Part shown: one piece after another, positions 50,896-59,856 of the stretch | Numbering within the stretch: position 1 is the stretch's first letter | Layout: each line of letters begins with the position of its first letter | From: Parvularcula sp964219355 | GTDB taxonomy: Bacteria > Pseudomonadota > Alphaproteobacteria > Caulobacterales > Parvularculaceae | Assembly: GCA_964219355.1 (NCBI GenBank) | Contig: CAXPOZ010000001.1 | Span: 1,364,001-1,428,000, forward strand | Direction of reading: 5' to 3' | Length of the DNA: 64,000 nt | Translations under genes and position numbers: made by a program | Notes under the pieces: generated by a model | The model's input: the letters and a program-made list of their open reading frames with translations, nothing else | Told to the model about the DNA's origin: nothing | Databases searched by the model: none

Positions 50896-52962
50896 ATGAG
50901 TTTCTCTCGGCTCCAGCATCTCACCTACCGTCCGCATATTGACGGATTGCGCGGCTTTGCCGTGCTGCTGGTGCTGCTTTTTCACGCCTTCCCCGATGAC
51001 GTGCCGGGCGGGTTCATCGGTGTCGACCTCTTCTTTGTGATCTCGGGCTATCTCATCACCCAACTCATCGGGCAGGAGCGGGGCGAGGGTCAGTTTCACT
51101 ATGGCCGGTTCCTTTTGCGGCGTGTGCGGCGGCTCGCGCCGGCTTTCCTCCTTGTCGGGACGGTGTCATTGCTCGTCGGTATGATCGGCTTTTTGCCAGA
51201 TCACCTCGCGCGCAATGCCGCGGCCTTCGGCTCGTCGCTGCTCCTCTCCTCCAACTGGTACTTCTTTGCGAGCACGGATTATTTCGCCGCCGACAACTGG
51301 ACAAACCTCTATCTGCATAACTGGTCGCTGTCGGTGGAAGAGCAATACTACCTCTTCTACCCACTGCTGCTGATGGCGCTGCCGGGTAAGTACCTTCGTA
51401 AAGGGCTCGTCGCTCTCCTTCTCCTCAGCTTCGTCGTTGCAGTAGTTTCGGTCTCAGCTGCCAGCCCGGAACGGGCGTTTTTTGCGACATGGAACCGGGT
51501 CTGGGAGCTGCTGCTGGGCTGTGTCTTAGCGATTTATCGCGAAGAGATCGGCCTCTTCATCCGTTCGCGCCCCATTGCCCTGAAACTGGTGCAGTGGAGT
51601 CTCGTCCCCGGCCTTCTCGTTATCATGGCGTGCGCCGGGCTCATCACTGAGGAGAGCGGCATCCCGGGGGCGATCCTCCTTGTGCCGCTTATCGCGTTTT
51701 TGCCTGCATTGCTTGGCCGCGATCTCCTCGGTGATAAGGCGAGGGGCGGCAGCGGGATGCTGCTCGAGAACAAGGGTACGGTCTATCTGGGACGCATTTC
51801 CTATGCGCTTTATCTTTGGCACTGGCCGATCCTGACGCTGGTCCGGCATCTGACTTACGATCCTGAAGACTGGATGATGGCGCTCGCTCTCATTCCGGCC
51901 TTTGGGTTGGCAAGCCTCACTTATCATGTTGTCGAACAGCCGATCCGCCAGCGCCGTGTCCTGATCAGGCCTCTCCACCTACTTGGCGGCGTTGCGGCGG
52001 TCTGGGCCATGGCCATGTGCCTTGTCGCCGCTGTCCATCTGACAAATGGCCTGCCGGGGCGTATTCCCCCGGAAGTCGCTCCTATTCTCGCGGGGGCGGA
52101 AGACAGAGGCGGGGAGGAGCGACGCTGTCCCTATCTTGCTGATGGTGATCCTCTTAAATCTGACCCTCTGTGGACGGAACGCCGATTGTGCTTTCTGGGA
52201 GGGGAGGGCAGCCGCGATATCGATATCCTGCTCTGGGGCGATAGCCATGCCGGTGCCATCGTGCCGGGGCTGGCAGCGCTGGCAGAGAGGAGCGGGCTCA
52301 ATATTGCAGTTTTGGACAAGGCGTCCTGTCCGCCTTTGCTAGGGCTTGGCTGGACGAGTTTCTCGCGCGACAGTGCGCTTGCGTGCGAAGCGCATAATGA
52401 AGCGGCTGCGCGCCTCATTGAGACAGGACGTGTTCCGGTGGTTCTGCTGGTCGGGCATTGGGATATTTTTGCGCCCCGGCCTGACGGCAGGCCGGGCTCC
52501 AGCATTGCTGTGGGAGGCTCCTTTGCGCCTGAAGGGATGCCGTCAACGCGGCTGGAGCAGTTCGGCTGGTCCCTTGATTATACGGTAACGCGTATTGCCC
52601 CGCATACGGAGCTAAGAGTTCTTTTCGATGTGCCCTCTCATCCCCGGCCCGTGCCGGATGCGCTGGCTCGGGCCGCTCTCTGGCCGTTTCTGCCTTCACC
52701 TGCCGTTGAAACAAGAGCGCAGGTGGCAGCAAAGCGCCAGACATTCCTCTCCAACTTCCAGGCGCTCGTAGAAGATGGAGTGCTCACCCTCTACGACCCG
52801 GTGGAAATTCTTTGTCCGGAAGATAAATGCCTCACGCAGGATAAAGAAGGGCACCCGCTATATTTTGACGATAATCACCTGTCGGCGACCGGGTCGCGTT
52901 ATCTGATAGACGCGATGCCAGCCTTCACAGCTCCGGCAGGATCATCACCTATCCGCCGATAA
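50896..52962 (+). CDS. OafA/YrhL-type acyltransferase with C-terminal SGNH domain
   Basis: A 688-residue membrane protein. An acyltransferase-3 domain of about ten helices (1-375) opens with RPHIDGLRGFAVLLVLLFHA and DLFFVISGYLIT. A periplasmic SGNH esterase-like domain (about 425-680) has GDSHAGA (Ser near 448) and DDNHLSATG (catalytic Asp and His near 656-658). Such two-part enzymes O-acetylate lipopolysaccharide or other exported glycans. It starts 9 bp after gshB and so is probably co-transcribed. Its 3' end overlaps the next convergent gene by 14 bp. Confidence 0.92.
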   Translation: MSFSRLQHLTYRPHIDGLRGFAVLLVLLFHAFPDDVPGGFIGVDLFFVISGYLITQLIGQERGEGQFHYGRFLLRRVRRLAPAFLLVGTVSLLVGMIGFLPDHLARNAAAFGSSLLLSSNWYFFASTDYFAADNWTNLYLHNWSLSVEEQYYLFYPLLLMALPGKYLRKGLVALLLLSFVVAVVSVSAASPERAFFATWNRVWELLLGCVLAIYREEIGLFIRSRPIALKLVQWSLVPGLLVIMACAGLITEESGIPGAILLVPLIAFLPALLGRDLLGDKARGGSGMLLENKGTVYLGRISYALYLWHWPILTLVRHLTYDPEDWMMALALIPAFGLASLTYHVVEQPIRQRRVLIRPLHLLGGVAAVWAMAMCLVAAVHLTNGLPGRIPPEVAPILAGAEDRGGEERRCPYLADGDPLKSDPLWTERRLCFLGGEGSRDIDILLWGDSHAGAIVPGLAALAERSGLNIAVLDKASCPPLLGLGWTSFSRDSALACEAHNEAAARLIETGRVPVVLLVGHWDIFAPRPDGRPGSSIAVGGSFAPEGMPSTRLEQFGWSLDYTVTRIAPHTELRVLFDVPSHPRPVPDALARAALWPFLPSPAVETRAQVAAKRQTFLSNFQALVEDGVLTLYDPVEILCPEDKCLTQDKEGHPLYFDDNHLSATGSRYLIDAMPAFTAPAGSSPIRR

Positions 52963-53266
52963 GCCCTAGCTGACGCCACCAGCCGGTGATCGTCTCCCAC
53001 TGGGTATAGACAGCCGCATAGAATAGGGTCGCAAGCCCCAGCTCATAAGATGTCGCAGCGGCGCGGAACAGGCCGCCTTTTTCTTTCGAGGACTGGATGA
53101 TCTTGCCGACCGTCAGCCGCCAGATCGTCCGTATGGCGGTCACGATGGCCATGACGATAAAGCCGAGCACCAGTTTCACGGGATAGGCTGGCCAGGTGTA
53201 GAGCCGGTAGAGAAACCGTAAGACCGGATTGCCGCCGACCTGGCTGTTTGACTGCACTTCGCGCAT
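52949..53266 (-). CDS. Small membrane protein of unknown function
   Basis: A protein of about 105 residues with a likely membrane helix near 34-52 and a second hydrophobic stretch near 83-97 (LGLATLFYAAVYTQW). It has no motif I recognise. I chose the ATG at 53266; an ATG four codons earlier (53278) is equally possible, and longer upstream readings look non-coding. It is divergent from the AGCS symporter gene, which hints at but does not show a link. Confidence 0.6.
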   Translation of the reverse strand: MREVQSNSQVGGNPVLRFLYRLYTWPAYPVKLVLGFIVMAIVTAIRTIWRLTVGKIIQSSKEKGGLFRAAATSYELGLATLFYAAVYTQWETITGWWRQLGLIGG

Positions 53267-53406
53267 AAGCGCCCCCATTCCCACCGAGAAGTAGGATAAT
53301 GGCGGGAAGGCAGACCCGGCAAGGCCGTGCATGCAGTTTTGGAACGAAGCGGCTGGTTGTGCGTTACGTCTGGCGGTGCTGAAATAAGAGGAGGGAGTTG
53401 TCGCCC

Positions 53407-54861
53407 ATGCTGGCCACACTGAATGATCTGATCTGGAGCAAAATTCTCCTCTTCACCCTTGTCCCTATCGGGCTTTATTTCACGCTTCGCTCCGGCTTCG
53501 TTCAGTTTCGCTATTTCGGTCGCATGTTTGGTGTCCTTGCCCAAGGGTTCAGCCACCGAGGCAGTGAGGCGACATCCTTTCAGGCATTGGCACTGTCCGT
53601 GGCCGGACGGGTCGGTGCGGGTAATATTGCCGGTGTGGCAGTCGCAATCACGCTGGGTGGGCCGGGTGCGATCTTCTGGATGTGGCTGGTGGGACTGGTC
53701 GGCATGGCGACGAGTTTCTTTGAGTGCTCGCTTGCCCAGCTCTTCAAGACGCGGGAGCCGGACGGCAATTTCCGCGGCGGGCCTGCCTATTATATCGAAA
53801 AGGGGTTGAAGCCTCTTTTGGGTGCCGGATCAAAGGGGCTTGCCTATCTCTATTCTTTCCTCCTTCTGCTGACATTCGGGATCGCCTTCATCGTCGTGCA
53901 GAGCTTTGCTGTCTCGACCTCTATCGAGGGCGCCTTTGGTGTGCCGAGCATGGCGACGGGCGTTGTCCTTGCCATCCTTATCGGGATCGTCATCCTTGGC
54001 GGGGTTTCCCGCATCGCCAGTGTCGTTGAAATCATCGTGCCGGTCATGGCGATCGGATATGTCGGGCTCGTCCTATTTATTATCGCGACCAATCTGTCCT
54101 ATGTCCCGGCGGCATTCTCGACCATCTTCCGGCATGCTTTCGGACTGGAAGAAGCGGTTGCGGGCGGTGTTGGTGCGGCCATCCTGCAGGGGATCAGGCG
54201 AGGGCTCTTCTCGAATGAGGCGGGGCTTGGCTCTGCGCCCAATGTTGCGGCCATCGCCTATGTTGCCCATCCGGGTCAGCAGGGGATCGTGCAGGCGCTC
54301 TCCGTCTTTATTGACACGATCATTCTTTGTACGTGTACGGCGCTGATCATTATTATGTCAGGTGTCCCGCTGGGCGATGCAGCTACAGACGGCGTCATTC
54401 TGACCCAGACGGCGCTGGCGGAACATGTCGGCGACTGGGCCGAGATCTTCGTTGCGGTCGCGCTCTTCCTCTTCGTCGTCTCCTCGATCATGTATAATTA
54501 CTATCTGGGCGAAACGGCGGTCGATTACTTCTTCCAGGACAATAAGGCGGCCTTCTTTGCCTATCGGGTCATCGCTATCGGCTTTGTGCTCGTCGGCGCG
54601 ATGGTCAATCTGGGGGCGGCCTTCGGGTTCGCGGATGTCACGATGGGCCTTCTGGCACTGGTGAACCTTTTCGCACTGGTGCTTCTCTCGCCGATCGCCT
54701 TCCGGCTGCTCCGGGATTTCGATGCCGAGTTCAGGGCCAAGCGCGTGCCAGTGCTCGACCCGGAAGCATTCGCTGACCTCGATCTCGATCACGCAGCATG
54801 GCAACTCCATGAGGCAGATGAGGCATGGCTTGAGAAACGGCGGCAGGATCGCCCCGTTTAA
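53407..54861 (+). CDS. Alanine/glycine:cation symporter (AGCS family)
   Basis: A transporter of about 484 residues with ten to twelve helices that imports alanine or glycine with Na+ or H+. The family signature GRVGAGNIAGVAVAI is near residue 66, with RRGLFSNEAGLGSAPN near 265. Start choice: ATG 53407, or the in-frame TTG at 53398, which is closer to the GAGGAGGG ribosome site. I looked for a glycine riboswitch in the upstream region and saw none. It is a stand-alone gene, followed 71 bp later by a secreted protein gene. Confidence 0.93.
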   Translation: MLATLNDLIWSKILLFTLVPIGLYFTLRSGFVQFRYFGRMFGVLAQGFSHRGSEATSFQALALSVAGRVGAGNIAGVAVAITLGGPGAIFWMWLVGLVGMATSFFECSLAQLFKTREPDGNFRGGPAYYIEKGLKPLLGAGSKGLAYLYSFLLLLTFGIAFIVVQSFAVSTSIEGAFGVPSMATGVVLAILIGIVILGGVSRIASVVEIIVPVMAIGYVGLVLFIIATNLSYVPAAFSTIFRHAFGLEEAVAGGVGAAILQGIRRGLFSNEAGLGSAPNVAAIAYVAHPGQQGIVQALSVFIDTIILCTCTALIIIMSGVPLGDAATDGVILTQTALAEHVGDWAEIFVAVALFLFVVSSIMYNYYLGETAVDYFFQDNKAAFFAYRVIAIGFVLVGAMVNLGAAFGFADVTMGLLALVNLFALVLLSPIAFRLLRDFDAEFRAKRVPVLDPEAFADLDLDHAAWQLHEADEAWLEKRRQDRPV

Positions 54862-54932
54862 GGCTTTCGCTTGCCGATTGGGCCTTATGAAAGTACTCTT
54901 CCTATGGGTGTGACTGGGGGAAGCGATCTTCC

Positions 54933-55607
54933 ATGGGTAATCAGCTGAAAATGTCCCTTGCGGCAGGCCTCTGTTTTGCGGCCATGGCAGGGTCCGCCTC
55001 TGCTCAACGCGCGCTGTCAGTCGAAGAGGCCGCGCTTTGCGCCGGGATGAGCCATCAGCTCGATAACATTTTCCAGCGGAAGGACGCTGCAAAGCGGCGC
55101 TTGGGCAATATGTCGATCAATCGCTCAAGCGCGAGTTCAGTTGATCGCTATAATGATGCCGTGTCCGTGTCGAATGCGCTGGTCGATCTCAGTAATGATC
55201 TCATTGCCTTCTACAATCCGCGTTGCAGCAGCGTCACTCTTGATTATCAAAATTATCAGCGCGTCTGTAAGTCGACCAATCTCTCAAATGACTTTGGTCG
55301 GACGAAATTCTGTAAGGGCTTTGATTTTACGTCTGCGTCTCTCGATGGCAGTGTCAATGTCGCGCAAGGCGGCGGGCTGGCGCGGGAAGCCAACTTTTCA
55401 AATGGCGCAGTTGCGGCCAGCGTAAGTTATGTCAGTGGCCAGAGCGAGGCATTCATCGAAGGCGATCCCTTCCCCTTCCTGCTCGCGCCACAAGATGATG
55501 TAGAGGAAGCGGCTGAGCCGACCTTGCCTGAATTCGAAGGCGAGGCGCCGCCGGAGCGCGGCCTCAACCGGATGCCGCGCGACCGGAACCTTCATACCCC
55601 GGACTAA
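54933..55607 (+). CDS. Secreted protein of unknown function
   Basis: A 224-residue protein with a Sec signal peptide (cleavage after ASA near residue 24). The mature part has four cysteines (about 36, 98, 112 and 127), a helical segment around 40-95, and an acidic, proline-rich C-terminal tail (about 185-224) that is probably flexible. No family is recognised. Its stop overlaps the stop of the convergent hslU gene (CTAA shared). Confidence 0.7.
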   Translation: MGNQLKMSLAAGLCFAAMAGSASAQRALSVEEAALCAGMSHQLDNIFQRKDAAKRRLGNMSINRSSASSVDRYNDAVSVSNALVDLSNDLIAFYNPRCSSVTLDYQNYQRVCKSTNLSNDFGRTKFCKGFDFTSASLDGSVNVAQGGGLAREANFSNGAVAASVSYVSGQSEAFIEGDPFPFLLAPQDDVEEAAEPTLPEFEGEAPPERGLNRMPRDRNLHTPD

Positions 55608-56914
55608 AGAATAAATTTTGATAGATCCGCGTTGCCGACGAGCCCTTCGAGACGCTCATCGACAAAAGCAGCATTGATCTCGACAGTTTCGCCGGAGCGG
55701 TCCGCCGCATCAAAGCTGATATCTTCCAGCACGCGCTCAAGGATCGTGGCGAGCCGGCGGGCGCCGATATTCTCGACATTGGTGTTCACCTCGGCGGCCT
55801 TCTCGGCGAGGCGTTGGATGCCGTCTTCGGAGAAGGAAATGGTGAAGCCTTCGGTCTCCATCAGGGCGCAATATTGCTTGGGCAGGCTGGCTTCTGTGTC
55901 ATTCAGGATGGCGATGAAATCCTCAACCGTCAGGGCGCTGAGCTCCACCCGGATTGGCAGGCGGCCCTGCAGTTCCGGCAGCAGGTCTGAGGGTTTGGCA
56001 ACATGGAACGCGCCCGACGCGATGAACAGGATATGATCCGTCCGCACCTGACCATATTTGGTGGCAACGACCGAGCCTTCGATCAGCGGGAGGAGATCGC
56101 GCTGCACGCCTTCACGGCTGACATCCGCGCCTGAGCGTTCCGATGACCGGGCGACCTTGTCGATCTCATCGAGGAAGACGATACCGTCATTCTCAACGAG
56201 GGAGACGGCTTCGGAGGCGATCTGCTCATCATCGAGCAGCTTATCGGATTCCTCGGCGATCAATGGTTCGTAGACGTCTTTGACCTTGATCTTGCGCGTC
56301 TTCTTTTGCCCGCCAAAGGCTTTGCCCATCATGTCCGACAGGTTGATCATCCCGACCGACGCGCCGGGCATGCCGGGAAGGTCGAACATCGGCGCGCCAC
56401 CACGGCCCGTATCGGCAAGGTCGATCTCGATTTCCTTGTCATCAAGTTCGCCCGCCCGCAGCTTGCGGCGGAAGCTGTCCTTGGTGGCCTCACCGGCATT
56501 CTCACCGACAAGGGCAGTCAGCACGCGGTCTTCTGCGGCCTCATGGGCGCGGGATTTGACCTCTTCGCGGCGCTTCTCGCGGACAAGGCCGATGGCAACT
56601 TCGACAAGGTCGCGAATGATGGAATCCACATCCCGGCCGACATAGCCGACCTCGGTGAATTTGGTGGCTTCGACTTTAAGGAAGGGTGCGCCGACCAGCT
56701 TGGCGAGGCGGCGGGAAATCTCGGTCTTTCCGACCCCGGTCGGCCCGATCATCAGGATATTTTTCGGCGTCACTTCGTCGCGCAGATCATCCGGCAATTG
56801 CTGGCGCCGCCAGCGGTTCCGCAGCGCCACAGCCACTGCCCGCTTCGCATCCTTCTGCCCCACAATGTAGCGGTCGAGCTCGGAGACGATTTCTCGCGGG
56901 GTAAAATTGGCCAT
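55604..56914 (-). CDS. hslU: ATP-dependent protease ATPase subunit HslU
   Basis: A 436-residue AAA+ unfoldase that feeds substrates to the HslV peptidase. Walker A is GPTGVGKTE near 57, Walker B IVFLDEIDK near 250, the pore motif lies in KVEATKFTEVGYVGRDVDS near 82-100, and the C-terminus ends DLSKFIL as needed to dock into and activate HslV. Family length is normal. The hslV gene lies upstream on the same strand but a plus-strand gene (56998-57504) is interposed, so hslU needs its own promoter. Confidence 0.97.
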   Translation of the reverse strand: MANFTPREIVSELDRYIVGQKDAKRAVAVALRNRWRRQQLPDDLRDEVTPKNILMIGPTGVGKTEISRRLAKLVGAPFLKVEATKFTEVGYVGRDVDSIIRDLVEVAIGLVREKRREEVKSRAHEAAEDRVLTALVGENAGEATKDSFRRKLRAGELDDKEIEIDLADTGRGGAPMFDLPGMPGASVGMINLSDMMGKAFGGQKKTRKIKVKDVYEPLIAEESDKLLDDEQIASEAVSLVENDGIVFLDEIDKVARSSERSGADVSREGVQRDLLPLIEGSVVATKYGQVRTDHILFIASGAFHVAKPSDLLPELQGRLPIRVELSALTVEDFIAILNDTEASLPKQYCALMETEGFTISFSEDGIQRLAEKAAEVNTNVENIGARRLATILERVLEDISFDAADRSGETVEINAAFVDERLEGLVGNADLSKFIL

Positions 56915-56997
56915 GGATGGGGCTCACTTCCTGTTGCGGTTGGGACTCTTGCGTATAGTGTGGGGCGTGCGTGTGGTATTTTTGAGGGGCCTGGTCA

Positions 56998-57504
56998 ATG
57001 ACCCGTTGGTTGAGTGCAGTTCTGGCGGTGTTTTGTGTCGGAAGCGGGAGTGCGCTTGCCGAAATCAGCGCTGAAGATGCGACCTATCTTCTGCGGGAGA
57101 GCGACGCCGAAATCCGCGCTGGCTATGCCCGAGAGATGTGGATCTACAAGGATAGCCTGTGGATCGAGGCGCTCGAATGCTGGGGGCAAAGGTCTCTTCT
57201 CGGGGCGAAATCCACCTGCCTTGTCTGTTCCATCGATGATACGAGTGGACAGGAATATTACCGTCCGGATCTCGGGGTCATTGAGGGACGGGTGCAGCCC
57301 GCCACCGCCGTCGGCATTCAGGCGTCTTACGCCTATTTCACGCTGCAGCCGAATGGGTGGACGCTGACGCGCTACAAGCCGTTTGCCGCCAACTACTATG
57401 CGCGGAGCCGAGAGCCCTATCACCGCGCGAACCTCAACAATCTCATTCAGGGCGAGGCGCAGCGCGAATGCCGTGACCTCGAGGCGGTGAGCGGGACGGA
57501 GTAG
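56998..57504 (+). CDS. Secreted protein of unknown function between hslU and hslV
   Basis: A 168-residue protein with a signal peptide (cleavage after ALA near 21). The mature protein is rich in aromatic residues and has four cysteines, including a close pair in the segment around residue 75 (CLVC). No family is recognised. It is on the strand opposite to hslV and hslU and sits between them: divergent from hslU and ending 3 bp from the end of hslV. The signal peptide and coherent frame support a real gene. Confidence 0.68.
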   Translation: MTRWLSAVLAVFCVGSGSALAEISAEDATYLLRESDAEIRAGYAREMWIYKDSLWIEALECWGQRSLLGAKSTCLVCSIDDTSGQEYYRPDLGVIEGRVQPATAVGIQASYAYFTLQPNGWTLTRYKPFAANYYARSREPYHRANLNNLIQGEAQRECRDLEAVSGTE

Positions 57505-57507
57505 GGC

Positions 57508-58047
57508 CTAGTTCTTGATCGTTTCAACGATCAGATTGTGGTTCGTATAGACATCGATGTCGGCGGCGATGGTGAGCGCCTTGCGGACGATTTCCTCGGC
57601 AGACAGATCCGTATTCTGATAAAGGGCGAGCGCCGCCGCTTGGGCGTAATTGCCGCCCGAGCCGATGCCGATGACGCCGCCGCCTTCGAGTGCTTCAGGC
57701 TCGATGACATCGCCGAGGCCGGAGACCATCAGGGTCTGGTCCTTGTCCGCGACAATCAGCATGGCCTCGAGCCGCCGCAGATAGCGGTCGGTGCGCCATT
57801 CTTTCGCAAGCTCGACGCAGGAGCGCAGGAGCTGCCCTGAATATTGCTCGAGCTTGCCTTCGAGCCGTTCGAGCAGGGTGAAGGCATCCGCCGTGCCGCC
57901 GGCAAAGCCGGAGATGACTTTGCCCTCGCCAATACGGCGGACCTTGCGCGCATCCCCTTTGGAAATGACTTTCTCGGCCATGGTCACCTGGCCATCGCCG
58001 CCAAGGGCGACTTCATTTCCGCGGCGGACGGCAAGGATGGTGGTCAT
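57508..58047 (-). CDS. hslV: ATP-dependent protease peptidase subunit HslV
   Basis: A 179-residue threonine peptidase, proteasome-beta-like, forming the HslUV protease. I chose the ATG at 58047 because removal of Met exposes the catalytic Thr2 in MTTILAVRRGNEVALGGDG; a longer reading would bury it. GDGQVTMAEKV, GFAGGTADAFTLLE and IGSGGNYAQAAA are family motifs. It is followed on the opposite strand by the secreted-protein gene rather than directly by hslU. Confidence 0.96.
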   Translation of the reverse strand: MTTILAVRRGNEVALGGDGQVTMAEKVISKGDARKVRRIGEGKVISGFAGGTADAFTLLERLEGKLEQYSGQLLRSCVELAKEWRTDRYLRRLEAMLIVADKDQTLMVSGLGDVIEPEALEGGGVIGIGSGGNYAQAAALALYQNTDLSAEEIVRKALTIAADIDVYTNHNLIVETIKN

Positions 58048-58123
58048 GGGCGTCGATCTCCGTTCAGTCGATGAAGGCACGGGAGATAGGCGCCGATACC
58101 CCCTTCTCGCAAGGGGGGCGGCG

Positions 58124-58471
58124 TCAAAGCACCATGGTCAGCGAACAGCTCATGGATTTCTGCAGGAAGATCCCGGCGCCGGTGACGCTCAGCTCGCCTT
58201 CGTCACTCGCGCCTTGAAGGCCGATGCGGATATCCTCGTCGGCCTTGCCCTCTTTCATCAGGATGCCGAGCGTTTTTCTGTCCTCATCAGACAGCGAAGA
58301 GGTGCCGTCGCTCAGACAGGTGCAGAACGTCTTGCGTTCCTCATCGTTCACACCGTCCTGCCGTTTCATCATGGCATCACAGCCCCGGCTGAACGTCGCC
58401 TCTGGGCTGCTGCCGCAGGCGGTGAGCAGGAGAAGGCCGGCAAGACTTGTCATGGTCAGGCGGAAAGGCAT
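58124..58471 (-). CDS. Small lipoprotein of unknown function
   Basis: A 115-residue lipoprotein with a lipobox (LLTAC, Cys near 19). The mature part is polar and includes CDAMMK, a FCTCL pair and a late cysteine (KSMSCSL). The ATG at 58471 has AAGGAG 9 bases upstream; a longer frame is open upstream but is not supported. It lies between hslV (same strand) and the divergent hisB. No family is recognised. Confidence 0.7.
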   Translation of the reverse strand: MPFRLTMTSLAGLLLLTACGSSPEATFSRGCDAMMKRQDGVNDEERKTFCTCLSDGTSSLSDEDRKTLGILMKEGKADEDIRIGLQGASDEGELSVTGAGIFLQKSMSCSLTMVL

Positions 58472-58584
58472 GAGGGAACTCCTTGCAGGTGGGGCATGGC
58501 CTGTCTTCTCCGATTTGCCGGGAAAAAGGCAAGGCCACCTGCCGCATCGCTTTGGTAAGCAATTTCCGCTAACGGGCACGGGCT

Positions 58585-59184
58585 ATGACCAACAGAACCG
58601 CCACGCGCACGCGCGCGACCAAGGAAACCGACATCACCGTGACGCTCGATCTCGATGGGACGGGCAAGGCAAAAATCTCGACCGGGATCGGTTTTCTCGA
58701 TCACATGCTCGAAGGCTTTGCCAAGCATTCTCTCATCGATCTTGAGGTGACGGCGAAAGGCGATCTGCATATCGACATGCACCACACGACCGAGGATGTC
58801 GGCATCGTGATGGGGCTCGCCGTTGCCGATGCGCTAGGCGATGCGAAAGGCATTGCGCGGTTCGGGCACGCCTATGTGCCGATGGATGAGACGCTGACGC
58901 GCGCTTCGCTAGATATCTCAAAGCGGCCCTACCTCATCTGGAAGGTCGCCTTCCCCCGCGACAAGGTGGGGGAGATGGATACTGAGCTGTTCAAGGAATG
59001 GTTCCACGCCTTTGCGACCAATTCGGGCATGTGCCTGCATGTCGAAAATCTGTATGGGGATAATAGCCACCATATTGCCGAGAGCTGTTTCAAGGCCCTC
59101 GCGAAAGCATTCGACATCGCGACTAAGATCGATCCACGCCGCGCGGGCGAGACGCCCTCGACCAAAGGGTCGCTCGGCTCTTAA
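58585..59184 (+). CDS. hisB: Imidazoleglycerol-phosphate dehydratase
   Basis: A 199-residue manganese enzyme of histidine biosynthesis, single-function type. Visible are GFLDHMLEGFAKH, the metal-binding DMHHTTEDVGI and a second such motif NSHHIAESCFKALAKA, plus the C-terminal STKGSL. In most alphaproteobacteria hisH and hisA follow closely; here they start 3.5 kb downstream past an unrelated block. Its TAA shares a TTAA with the stop of the convergent TetR gene. Confidence 0.97.
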   Translation: MTNRTATRTRATKETDITVTLDLDGTGKAKISTGIGFLDHMLEGFAKHSLIDLEVTAKGDLHIDMHHTTEDVGIVMGLAVADALGDAKGIARFGHAYVPMDETLTRASLDISKRPYLIWKVAFPRDKVGEMDTELFKEWFHAFATNSGMCLHVENLYGDNSHHIAESCFKALAKAFDIATKIDPRRAGETPSTKGSLGS

Positions 59185-59783
59185 GGGGTCGCTACAGTTT
59201 TTATGAAGAGCTCAACCTGACGGTCGAGAATATCGCGTGACAGGCCTGCTCGTGCTCGCAAGCTGAAGCCGAAGAGGGTGGTCACGATATAGCCGGCCAG
59301 GGTCTCTATGTCCGCCGTTTGCGGAATATCGCCGTCCTTGCTGGCGCGGGTCAGTCGTTTCCTTACGCTGGCATCACATTGCGAAAATATATCCGAGAGA
59401 AATTCGGTGTGATCGAGGTCCGAAGTCGATGCACTCGGCAGGCAGCAGGCAACGATACAGCCGCCCGGATGCGGCACGCAGACAGCATCGAGGAAGGTGC
59501 GGCACATATTGCCAAGCCCTTCGGCGAGCGTGTCGCCCGTGAAGAGAGCTCGCATATATTCGCGGCCCTGCGTACGCCAATAATGATCAACACACGAACG
59601 GAATAGCGCCTCCTTGTTGCCGAAGGCGCCATAAAGGCTTGGCCGGTTGAGGCCGGTGGCCGCCGTCAGGTCATCAAGCGAGGTCGCACTGAACCCCTGC
59701 CGGCGGAAGACTTCCAGCGCGGCGTCGAGAACGGCCTTCTCGTCAAATTTGCGGGGACGGCCCCGATGCAGGGTTTCAGACAT
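59181..59783 (-). CDS. TetR/AcrR family transcriptional repressor
   Basis: A 200-residue repressor with an N-terminal helix-turn-helix (about 10-58: RGRPRKFDEKAVLDAALEVF and LTAATGLNRPSLYGAFGNKE) and an all-helical effector-binding domain. Several cysteines (including CIVACCL near 110) could sense electrophiles, but this is inference. It is divergent from the GST gene, with matching palindromes just before each start, so autorepression and control of the GST operon are likely. Confidence 0.93.
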   Translation of the reverse strand: MSETLHRGRPRKFDEKAVLDAALEVFRRQGFSATSLDDLTAATGLNRPSLYGAFGNKEALFRSCVDHYWRTQGREYMRALFTGDTLAEGLGNMCRTFLDAVCVPHPGGCIVACCLPSASTSDLDHTEFLSDIFSQCDASVRKRLTRASKDGDIPQTADIETLAGYIVTTLFGFSLRARAGLSRDILDRQVELFIKTVATP

Positions 59784-59785
59784 TT

Positions 59786-59801
59786 TGTACTACTCGATAC
59801 A
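59786..59801. promoter_or_regulatory. TetR-type operator, TetR-proximal copy
   Basis: TGTACTACTCGATACA has the form TGTA-N8-TACA and lies directly before the TetR start codon. Its 19-base extension (59784-59802) matches the reverse complement of the second copy at 59826-59844 at 16 of 19 positions. Confidence 0.7.
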
Positions 59802-59826
59802 TTTTAGCTTGCGCTGATGCGATATA

Positions 59827-59842
59827 TGTATCAAACAGTACA
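59827..59842. promoter_or_regulatory. TetR-type operator, GST-proximal copy
   Basis: TGTATCAAACAGTACA has the form TGTA-N8-TACA and ends just before the AAGGAGG ribosome site of the GST gene. It is inverted relative to the first copy with a centre-to-centre distance of 41 bp, about four helical turns. Binding there would block the GST transcript. Confidence 0.7.
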
Positions 59843-59856
59843 AAAAGGAGGGCGCC

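Noticed and set aside
53267..53406. Possible glycine riboswitch upstream of the AGCS symporter
   Set aside because: The conserved glycine-aptamer core sequences are not visible in the intergenic region.
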